NCBI RefSeq assembly: GCF_910596095.1
Contig: NC_056537.1
Span: 808,574 to 872,573 of the forward strand
Reading direction: 5' to 3'
Origin: Thunnus maccoyii
Taxonomy: Eukaryota; Chordata; Actinopteri; Scombriformes; Scombridae
DNA: 64,000 nt
Part shown: in pieces, positions 22,411 to 34,400 of the stretch
How positions within the stretch are numbered: position 1 is the stretch's first letter
How the letters are laid out: each line of letters begins with the position of its first letter
Program-made: the position numbers and the translations under genes
Notes under the pieces: model-generated
Database searches by the model: none
The model's input: the letters and a program-made list of their open reading frames with translations, nothing else
What the model was told of the DNA's origin: nothing

Positions 22411-25400
22411 ATGTCGGCCAACCTGAGCGCGGCGGAGGCGGAGGAGGCGGCGGCGGCGGCGGCAGGACACAACGTGCCGGCCCTGGTGTTCGGGGTGCTG
22501 CTGATCGTGGTGATCATCTGCGGGAACCTGCTGGTGTGTCTGAGCGTGTTCACCGAGAAGGCTCTGAAGACCACAACCAACTACTTCATCGTCAGTCTGG
22601 CGGTGGCGGATCTGATGCTCGCGGTGCTCGTGCTGCCGCTCTTCGTCTACTCAGAGGTGAGACCGACCGGACCGGACCCGACCGTCTGAGAGAAACTAGT
22701 TTACCTGTTAAAGGTTCGGTTCAGGTGTCAAATCTGAACAAAAAACCCTTAAAACAGCTTTAATCAAACCTGAAAAACACTTAATATTAATCTGCAGATC
22801 ACTGAAAATACAATTTAGAAACACTTAAACTAATGAAGTCACATTAAAGAAGTTGATGGGATGGCATATAGACAGCGCGCCACTTTTAAGGACACTGTCG
22901 TGTCATTTAACGCTGTTGGTTTGTTTAGTCATAAAAAAACATTTGGTTGTGTTAAAATGCGGTAAAAATGTCCCGTTAACGACACTAAAATGCCCCACGT
23001 GACGGTCTCAATAAACTATCAAACCAGCCTCCTAATGAGGAAAATTCACCTTATAAAATAAAAGAAAGTCACATTATACAGACGTCATTTCAAACATAAG
23101 GGAGTGAAATGACACGCGACCAATGAAATGAATATTCATACATGTTATTACATCATTATGTTGATTCAGATTATGAGATTGTATAAAAACACAAAGATGT
23201 TGCTGCTGCAGAAAGAAACACTGGACTGAACCCACAGTTAAGATCTTTATTGACCCACAAGAGGAAATTCTTTACACTTCTATATATTCTATAAGTTCTA
23301 TATATTCTATAATACAATAAAATCATTAAAAGTGCTCAGAAAAAAGCAACAATACGAACAGGAAAGCGATAAAGTACCAAGAATGAACACTTGAAAATAA
23401 AGTGTGATGATTAAACTTAAACAAACAAGTAAACCCAGTAATAAACAGATGAAATATATAAATGAAATAAATAAAATGTTAACAGATGACAGATTGTCAG
23501 TCTGTAGCGGTATATACACATATAATACATTGTTCATAATGTAGTTATAAGCAGTTATAAGGACATTTGAAGTGTTTATTACTGTGCAGAAGACATATAT
23601 TACATATTTTATATCATTTTATTACAGCTGTCATACTATCTTTCATTATCTGTGTATGAACCAGCATCCAGGACTAATTAAATTTGCTTACAATCGCAAC
23701 AATTAACACTTATAAAAGAGCTTATGTCTGCTTACAGCTGTATTATAGTGTGTTACAGTATGAAACATTGATTAAATGTTTATAAATGATAAATAGTGAG
23801 GAGTTACTGAGATCAGGACAGGAAGTTAGTTTTTGTGAGATTTTTATGGACTTCAAAGCAGCTGTTATGTATATTTCTATAATAATGTCTGATGTGTCAG
23901 TGTGTAACGTGTTGGTGATGAACCTACAGAGAATCATCAGAGACTCTGCAGCTCCTCTCGGCTTTACGGAGCTTTATAGTGAGTTTCAGCTCATTGTTTA
24001 TCTGTCCGGCTGCAACTTTACTGTTCTGGTTCACTCTCAGCGTCTCATAGCGTCGTTTTCAGAGAAAAAGCTGTAAAAAGCTGCTGAACACTACCTGCTA
24101 ACAGTTAGCTGTAGAGTAGCTGGTGAACATAGTGGAGCATTTAGCAGCTAAAGAGCCAGATATTTCCCTCAGGAGTTGGTAGAGAGTAAAAACAGAGCTA
24201 AAAGAGAAACACGACTCCACATGAATGATCATGTTGCTCCGTAACTGCTGGATGTGGAAATAAACAACTGTTTGCTAACATGTTAGCCACAAGTACTTTA
24301 TAAGATGATAATATGACAGAAGTAGTTTTTACAGACTATTCTGCTGAAAACAAGTTCAGGCAGCTTTAACCAGATTGAAACTATGAAGGACCAAGACTAG
24401 AACCCTGAGGAACCCCACATGTGATTATTGACATTATCAATGGGAGGATCATGTTGCTCCGTAACTGCTGGATGTGGAAATAAACAACTGTTTGCTGACA
24501 AGTTCAATATATCAGATGATGAGTCAGAGTTTTATTCACTGCTTGTTTCTGCAGGTTGTGACACTTTAATATAAAGTCAGTTATGAATTCACGTCTATAA
24601 TAAAGTAACATCGTTTGTAAAGTAAACGCTGGTCGTTATTTTCAGCTAAGTGACCTCTTTTAGGGGTCAGGACCCACAGGTTGGGAAACATTGGTTTAAA
24701 GGATCAGTTCCATGTTTTTACAGACGCAGCTTCAGTCTTGAGTCAGGAACTTAACAACAAAACCATTTGAGGCTTTCTACCATATCACATGGTCTTCACT
24801 GAGCACGCTCAGTTGTACTGGAGCTGTAAACAGTCAAACCACTGTCACAGCTGACAGAACAGTCAAACTGAGGGATCTCTGGTGGCATTTATTTATTTAT
24901 TTATTTATGTAATTCTATTAAATACAGTGTATTTATTCTATCGTCTAGTATAGTCTAGAAGGAGGATGTCCAACTTTAGATAGAATTAGATTCAACCTGT
25001 CAACGGGGCAAACCAAACCCAGCAGCCTTCATTTATTCATTCGGGGTTCAGGTCTTTGAAACATTCAGTGTAACGAGGTCAGAACCAAGTTCGGCAGCTT
25101 TCGGTGTCACTCGTAGTGATCCAGACCTGCCGGACCTGGACGGGATGCTTGGAGAACCACTTTGGCGACTTTGATGTGCCGTTCATATAATGAATTATTA
25201 TACATAATTTGCATCATCTGCACGCATGCAGCAGTCAGACAGACAGATAAGTGATAGAAGCTCTGATATGAAAACTCTTGACACCAATAACAGATTGTTT
25301 ACATAAACAGGCTACACGCTAACCTCCCATGACTGCTGCATTATATAGTTTCTGTTGTTTACACCTCCACAATAATCAAACTTTAAGCCAATTAGATTTT

Positions 25401-28400
25401 TGAAAACATGATTTTGATCATCTAGACTTGAGTGCTGCTCCGTCGAACATCACCAGCTTTTTGCATAGAGTGACAGATCATATCAGCGTCCTTTGATGTC
25501 AGAATGCGTAACCTGCTATCCAGAAAAGCGTACAGGTACATGTTTTCAGTCTCAGGAGAGTAGTTCTGTGTAAGGCAGACGCTACTGAGCATGTGCAGGA
25601 ACGCGGTTCTGTTTACAGCTTCACCAGCTTGTTGTGCTACGGATCACAACTTCTGGACTTCTGTGCTGAAGCTCTTTGAGAAATGTATAATATCCAACGT
25701 CAAGAGACAAACTAACGTGACCAAACTCTTCATGAAGAGTCACTTTAGTTGTTTAGAAACGGCTTCAAAGATTAATAACAGTGATTTTCAGTCTCAGGAG
25801 AGTAGTTCTGTGTAAGGGAGACGCTACTGAGCATGTGCAGGAACGCGGTTCTGTTTACAGCTTCACTAGCTTGTTGTGCTACATATATATTATCAATCAA
25901 TCAATCAGTTTTTATTTATATAGCGCCAAATCACAGCAAAAGTCATCTCGGGGCATTTTTCACATAGAGCAGGTCAAGACCGTATATATATCTCAAAGAA
26001 CTTGAGAACAAAGACAAGCCTTTCATTCAAATTAATTAATCTATACATATAAATATATATTAAATATATATTTGTAAAATATTAAAGGGTATTACTGATG
26101 TGTTTTCATCTGTCTGTTGGACTAATTATTAACTAATTATTATAAATAACATGTCATCAGACCTGTTTGATGGTGGTGCAATATTAAACAATCGGCCAAA
26201 ATAAAACAAAGCTTAAAATTAAGTTCAGTCAGCAACTGTTTCTTCATACATGGAGCCTTGATAGAGTGAACTAGACTGCCTAAAACTGGCAAACCGGTTC
26301 TGATGTATCAGACGAAGACGCAGGTGATTCAGACGCAACAAACCCCTGAAACTCCCTGCAGGAACATCAGAGGAAACTCTGTGCAGTTGATTAAAGGGAA
26401 GAGGTCAAAGATCAGCCGTAACTCACCGACTCCGTGTCATAACCTTAATCTGTCTCAGGCCAGAGTCGGTCAGGATCAACCAGCTGGTTAATCAAACCAG
26501 GACGCTGAGCTGCACGTTATTAGTGACTCTTCGTGAAGACTTTGGTCACGTTAGTATGTTTAGAAACGGCTTCAAAAGACTAATAACAGTGATTTTCAGT
26601 CTCCAGAGAGTAGTTCTGTGTAAGGGAGACGCTACTGAGCATGTGCAGGTTCTGTTTACAGCTTCACCAGCTTGTTGTGCTGCATATATATTATATATTT
26701 CTCAATATTAATTTCTCAAAGAACTTGAGTACAAAGAACGTCCACAGAACTACTCTCCGGAGACTGAAAACCTGATCAATGTTATTGGTCTTTGTTTAAA
26801 TTTAAAGTACAGGCTGGTTAAACGGAACATTTGTCTTTTGCTTGTTGTTCTCTGAGCTCTGATGGACAAACACAAACACAATCTGTACATTCCTCCTGAG
26901 GTCAGCTGGGGGTTCCGGGGTCAGAGGTCATCTGAGGGGCCCCACAATGGATTTTAGGATAACAATGAAAACAAGTGTTTGTCAATTAGTGTTCACTCCT
27001 TTTTTTTCTTCTTTGTGTCTGTTTATTTGTCCATTCATCATGTTTTCCTGAAGTTTCCTCCTCACAGTTTATCAGTCTGCGTGTTCTGTAATATATATAC
27101 AAATATTTAACCACACAAACTAAACGGACGGATCAGCTGACTCATATTTCAGCCTCAGGGAAAGCTGTTATACCACAATGACTGAATACTCCACTACAAG
27201 TAAAAGATCTCAAAATGTACATAAGAAAAAGTTTCAAAGTAAATCTACTCATGCATTTAAAGGTCACATCGTTCCTCCGCTGTGAGAAACGTATTCATGG
27301 TTTTAATTCATCCTGCAGACTGAACGAGCTCCATGAAGAACCTGTAAAACAAAAAAACCTCCAACTGATCTGTTTAAAACTGCTTCAACTGTTACAGGAT
27401 TAACTGACATTTTAGTTGCTTATTTCACTTGTTTTTAAATTAGTTTTAAAACATTTAAAACAAAACTTAAAACTCGTTTTCTCTTTTATAAAAATGCTTT
27501 TACTTAAACACTTTTACAGGATTAATTGTCATTTGATTTACTATTAATTTTGCTTGTTTTTGTCTTTTTTTTAAATACTTCCTGTTATGTTTTTAATGTT
27601 TACAGCTTCTTGTTTATCTCTTGTTTATCATGTTTTGCTTCTTTTTGTATTTAACCTGCTATTATTATGATTTAAACATGAGACACAAGACGTCATATTT
27701 TATTCAGATGATCAAATGTTTTGTAGAATCTTACAGCTGTCAGATAAATGTAGTGGAGTAGTAGTAATGAGGTGGACAAAATATTAGAAACACCTTTCAG
27801 TATAAAGCAGTCGACCAGCAGCTACAACCTCAATAATAAACATAAAGTAGAATAATCACCGTTCTGACAACGTCAACACAAACTGAAACTGTAAAAGCTC
27901 GTTTGCTCGTTATTATTGATGAGTGTGAGCGAACTCGGCGTCTCTGTGGTTCAGTTCCAGGACGGCGTTTGGACCCTCAGCACCACCATCTGTGACGCTT
28001 TGATGACCATGGACGTGATGCTGTGCACCGCCTCCATCTTCAACCTCTGCGCCATCAGCGTCGACAGGTCAGTGCTCACCTGCACAGGTGCACAGAATAC
28101 ACCACGAACCCTACTTTTATACTAAAATAACAGCTTTTATTAGGTGATACTGGTGGAACCATGTTACAAAACAGACTGATGAATGATTCTGGTTGTCTGA
28201 CAGCTTTATATTTGACACTTGAACACCAGAAACAGCAGGATCAGTCTGGTTTGACTCGTTTCTAAAACGTGTGTGCTGATGAAGCTGATGAAGCTGATGA
28301 AGCTGAAGAAGACGTCTGGTAGAGTTTCAGTCTTGAGAGGTTCAGTGTGTAATGTTCTGAACTGCAGTCTGATACAGACAGAAGAACAATCAACTTGTTC

Positions 28401-31400
28401 TTGTTCTCTTAAATGGTCCAATGGATCTGAATTTGTGAGTGTAATTGATCTATCGATCTGTTCTTGAGACCTTTCAGAGACCTTTATGAAAATATGATTT
28501 AATGTTTCTTCTTCCGATCTAAAACTAAAAAACAAAACATTTTAAGATTTACGTTCCTTATAAAAAGAAAGTAAGATGTTATTGTTGGAGTTTAAAGTTC
28601 ATATCTTCATCCAGAACACCTAAAACCAGAACTGGAGACTTGGACTCTTCTGCTGTAAGACTTGAATCACGTACTTCTGTTAGTACACTATGTACGCTGT
28701 ATATTACTGGCGTAGTGCGTGAAATTTACAGGGTAGTGTCGTCTCAAATCAAACACAGCCGTTGTGCGCTTACCGGAAATGACGATCACAAACTAGCATT
28801 AGCTAGCGTTAGCATTCACGTTATCGTTCGCGCTACCAAATCATTACAGACCGCTAAATTAACCCAAAAAACATCCTGATGGCTTAAATCTGACAACAGT
28901 ATAGTGGTGCTTAGTGCTAAAAAACACATGTATAACTTACATTTGTATAATGTGGCGATGTTCACCGTAGTTACAACATACCGTTCCGCCACGTAGCCAA
29001 GATGGCGACCATTGAGGGCGAGAAGCGTCCGTAGTGCCACACTCAACTTTTTGACCGTTGTGAGTGCATCATCCAGGTTCTCACAGTGCGTTTCTCTGTA
29101 CTTCTCAGTGTGAACGCACTTATGCACTCAAAATGTTCAGTGTAAGGACGTATTGATCCTCTCGGAGCTGCCAAACTGTCATCAATAATTAACAACATAA
29201 TGAGGACACGCACAACGTCTCCGTAACGTAACGCAAACGCTCAGCTGCTGCACCTCGAATTAATTATACATATACTATACATATAAATGAATCTGTGACA
29301 ATATTCTGATACACAAATGATTTCTGTACGTTATCTGCTAACTTTTTGAATTGCAAGTCACATCTGAAACACTTGAAACCTGAAACAGATCTGCCTAAAA
29401 CCGGCCCGGTTCTGATGTATCAGCAGATCCGCTTTAGTCGAGGTGTAGAGACGAAGACGCAGGTGATTCAGACGCAACAAACCCCTGAAACTCCTGCAGG
29501 AACATCAGAGGAAACTCTGTGCAGTTGATTAAAGGGAAGAGGTCAAAGATCAGTCGTAACTCACCGACTCCGTGTCATAACCTTAATCTGTCTCAGGCCG
29601 GAGTCGGTCAGGATCAACCAGCTGGTTAATCAAACCAGGACGCCTCGCTGCGGGTCGTCAGGGTCACGCTGTCACAGTTCGCTCTCTGGAAATATGACGA
29701 CGACCTTTAGTGTTTCCTGTAAAAAGCTCCAAAAGAAGAAAAATCAGAGCAGACAGAACAATTTAAAGCCCCAAATGAAGGACGCGTCTGCGATGATGAA
29801 CTGCGCTGACGGTCGCTCGCCCTCGTTAGTTTGACTCAATGAGATTATCTGAACCTTCGGCTGATGTTGAAGGATGAAATCTGATGTTCTTACTCCAGGA
29901 AATATGATTACATGAGAGACTGATGGCGGCAGTGAAGCTAACGTGGACGGATGGTGATGAGCTGAAGCTTTTTGAAGCAGTTAGAGGTTTAACTGCAGGA
30001 CAGAGTCTGAATAATTTACCAGACGGGGGCCGGAAACAGATCCTGGAGGTCTGCAGAGAGTCCACCTGCTGCTGACCTGCTGTCAGTCATGGATGGATTA
30101 CTGAACTGAACTGGGTCCCAGGGGCCGGGGTCTGTCCTGATCCTGATCTCCGTCCTTTAATATCGAGCATCTGTCAAACAAGTCTGATCTTTATTTTGTT
30201 TCATGATACAGCTGCAGACACAGTAAGACTATATTCAAATGGTTCACTTCAGAACAACTTTGCTTCCGTTTCCTGTTTGGTTTCATGTCTCACCAGAACC
30301 TGAAGCAACACGGAAACAACTTTTGGAAGCGATTCATGTAAAAATCAGGTTTATTTGTACAGACGTCGGAGTCCGACTGTGATAAACGTCTTTTTGTGAA
30401 TCTCGCTGACAAACCTGGAGAAAATAAAGTCATAGAAATCTGTAAATCTAGAATAGAATTTAAAATCCTTCTCCTAACTTACAAAGCCCTTAATGGTCAG
30501 ACACCATCATATCTTAAAGAGCTCATAATACCGTATTATCCCACTAGAACACTGTGCTCCCAGTATGCAGCTTACTGGTGGTTCCTACAGTCTTTAAAAG
30601 TAGAATGGGAGGCAGAGCCTTCAGCTATCAGGCTCCTCTTCTATGGAACCATCTACCGGATTCAGTCCGGGGTGCAGACACCCTCTCTATGTTTAAGAGT
30701 AGGCTTAAAACTTTCCTTTTTGATAAAGCTTATAGTTAGGGCCGACCAGGCTCGCCTTGGATCAGCCCTTAGTTATGCTGCTATAGGCCTAGACTGCTGG
30801 GGGACTTCCCATGATGCACTGAGCTCCTCTCTCCTCCTCCTCCTCTCCATCTGTATGCATTCATGTAACATCAATGCATGTCACTAACTTTGCTTCTTCC
30901 CCGGAGTTTTTTGTGCTTTCTCATCTCACAGGAGACCCTGGGTTCTGGGCTGAACCTTTGCGGTCCTGTTGGCGTCCTTCCCTGGCTACTGCTGCTGTTG
31001 ATACATATACTTATTTTTATTGTTATGATTGTTGTTATTCTGCCCCCCTCTTTCCCTCTTTCTTTCTCTCTCTCAACCCAACCGGTCAAAGCAGATGGCC
31101 GCCCACCAAGAGCCGGGTTCTGCTTGAGGTTTCTACCCGTTAGAGGGGAGTTTTTCCTGCTGCTGATGGGGGATTGTCGGGTCTCTGTAAATTAAAGAGT
31201 TCAGTTTAGACCTGCTCTATGTGAAAAGTACCCTGAGATGACTTTTGTTGTGATTTGGTGCTATATAAATAAAAACTGATTGATTGATTGATTGATTGAT
31301 TGATCCTGACACGTTTATAGGAAACACATCAGTTCAAATAAACCAGAATAATATTCAGTCATTATTAATTATTGTGAATGAAACTTCTCCATGAATTGTA

Positions 31401-34400
31401 AAAACTCTCTGATGTGTTGCAGGTTCATCGCCGTGTTGATTCCTCTCAACTACAACAGGAAGCACGTGGACACGCGGCAGATGGTCCTGCTGTCGGCCAC
31501 CTGGATCCTCGCCCTGGCCGTGGCCTCGCCCGTCATATTCGGCATCAACAACGTGCCGGGCCGCGACCCCACCGAGTGCAAACTGGAGAACGACGACTAC
31601 GTGCTGTACTCGTCCGTGTGCTCCTTCTTCATCCCGTGTCCCATCATGCTGCTGCTGTACTGCGGCATGTTCCGCGGCCTGCGGCGTTGGGAGGAGGCGA
31701 GGAAAGCCAAGCTGAGGAAAAGCATCCAGGCCTGCCGCAAACTGCAGGAGGCCGCCGCCTCGCTGCCGCCGCTGGCCTCGCTGCCGCCGCCCCTGCCGCC
31801 CATCATTGAGCGAGAAATGACGGACACTCAGGACGAGCCGTCCACCTTCCCGTCCTCAGACCGGCCCTTCCCCTCGCCAGGGTGCAAAGACGGCCTCGTG
31901 AAGACGGTGAGCTTCACAGAGATCAAGTTCAACCCCGACCCTCACAGGAGGAAGACAGCCAAGATCAACAGCCGCGAGAGGAAGGCCATGAAGGTGCTTC
32001 CTGTCGTTGTGGGTGAGTTTACTTCCTGTCGGTGACATCACCGCCACCTAAAACTGGATTACCAACAAACTGGGCAACTGGTCCCGGGATTAAAGGGTCC
32101 AAACTCCAGCAACACTTGTAATATTAAGAACAAAGTGTGATTTACTGGCGTCTACATGGAGAAATTAAACATTATTAAAGAGTCCAAACTCCAGAAAGAC
32201 GCAAGCAAAACCCCCCAGAAGCTTTACTGTGTGTCAACAACCAAACATTTGACTCATATCAGAGTCAGATTCCTTGTATGTATGAACATATTTGGCCAAT
32301 AAAGCTGATTCTGATTCTGTCCTCATGATCAATGTAAACGCCGATCGGTTTCTTCTAACAACATGAACGTGTCTTCAGAGAGGAAACTTTCATTCATCAG
32401 ACAACAGTCAGCTGTAACGTGAAATAATAAGAATATAAATCTAAAAACTCAAATTTAATACCAACAGTAAAAAGGCTGAAGCTCCTGAACATCAGTGACT
32501 AAATAAATAAATAAGAAAATAAAGTAAATGTCATTTCAGTCTAAATAACTGTCTGTGGTTTTATGTGTAAAGCTCAGTGACAGTATGAGGCTGTAACCTG
32601 AACATCAGTAAACACCTGCAACACACAGTCTGACACAGTCTGACACAGTCTGACAGTCCTACAGCGTTTTATCAGGAAAAAGGTTCAGGCGGATTTCCAA
32701 AAAGCACATTTGGTGACTCCTTATTTTTGTAAACACGTCCTGATTATGACACAATCAAAAAGAAAGTGAGAGAAGGACGACTTGTAGACGCTGCCAACAG
32801 CCAGCCAATGGTTGTTCCAGATATTAATGAGGCGTCAAACTGAACATCAAACCAACAACTGATCTGATGGAAACCTGTCAGTGGAGATCAGCTGATATCA
32901 GTTCAGCAAAAAGCTGAGCTGTCTATGAGTTGTTAACAGCTCCACCAAATAGTGATTTTTCCCTCTAAACTTCTCACATGCTTTCATTTCAATAAATGTT
33001 CAAATGATCCAATATTTCAGCAAAAATCAAAGATTAGAGAAAAAGTCCAAAAACTGAAAACAGATTTGTGTATCAGAACTTTGTTATTTCTTCTTTCCTC
33101 TCCCATTAATCATCTCACAACCCCTCAGATTTATCAGCTGACCCTTTGGAGGGCCCCGACCCCTAGGTTGGGAACCACTGGACTAAACTAGCTAACTGTA
33201 TATAAAGTAGTGTAAACTAGCTCCACCTCCAGCAGCTACAACAGTAACATGCTGCTCTAACACTGATGCTTCACTATTAATAATCTAATGATGTCATATA
33301 TAATAATATATCAGTCAGAGGGACCAAACCACTACTTTTACTGCAATACTTTAACTACATCAAGCTCATAATACTTATGTACTTTTACTGCAATACTTTA
33401 ACTACATCAAGCTCATAATACTTATGTACTTTTACTGCAATACTTTAACTACATCAAGCTCATAATACTTATGTACTTTTACTGCAATACTTTAACTACA
33501 TCAAGCTCATAATACTTATGTACTTTTACTGCAATACTTTAACTACATCAAGCTCATAATACTTATGTACTTTTACTGCAATACTTTAACTACATCAAGC
33601 TCATAATACTTATGTACTTTTACTGCAATACTTTAACTACATCAAGCTCATAATACTTATGTACTTTTACTGCAATACTTTAACTACATCAAGCTCATAA
33701 TACTTATGTACTTTTACTGTAGGAGGGTTTTTCATGCAGGACTTTTACTTGTAATGGAGTATTTTTACGTTGCTATATTAGTACTTTTACTGCAGTAAAG
33801 TATCTGAGTACTTCTTCCATCGCTGTCAGTCTCATAATGACATCATTATTCTTACTACAAGTCCGGTTGGAGTTTCGACTCTTTAAGATAATTTTCGTTC
33901 TGCTGGAAATCTGAAAGTTTCAATGAAGTTACGTTTAAGTTCAAAACATTTAGTAAGATGTTTTCCATCCACACACTTGCATAAATAGTGATATAATGGG
34001 TACCTGAACGCCTCACCTCCACCTCTGATGTCTGTTCAGAGGCTGCAGGTACCTGAACGCCTCACCTCCACCTCTGATGGAGGCACTAACCCATCAGTTA
34101 GAAAAGGTCGGCCTATTAATAACCGCCGGTGTTGGTCCTAATGCGTAGAAGTGCTTCCCTTTAGCACACAGCAGCTAATCCTGCAGCTCCTTAATCTTAA
34201 ATCCAATTATTACGTAAGACTGGGTCAGACATGAGTGTCAGTGTGCAGGTATCCCATGAAGCTCTGCCTCATTAGCTCCTTTGATTCAAGTGGAGGCCGG
34301 AGAGTAACGATAACAATAAGAGAGAAATAACTAACTATCATTCTGGTGATTTTTTTTTAAATATTCTTTTTGGGACAGTTGTAAACCTTTATTATAGGGA

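Noticed and set aside
30396-30887. 163-codon host gene candidate
   Set aside because: The sequence matches the C-terminal end of LINE ORF2 in shifting frames and is followed by a LINE-type tail.
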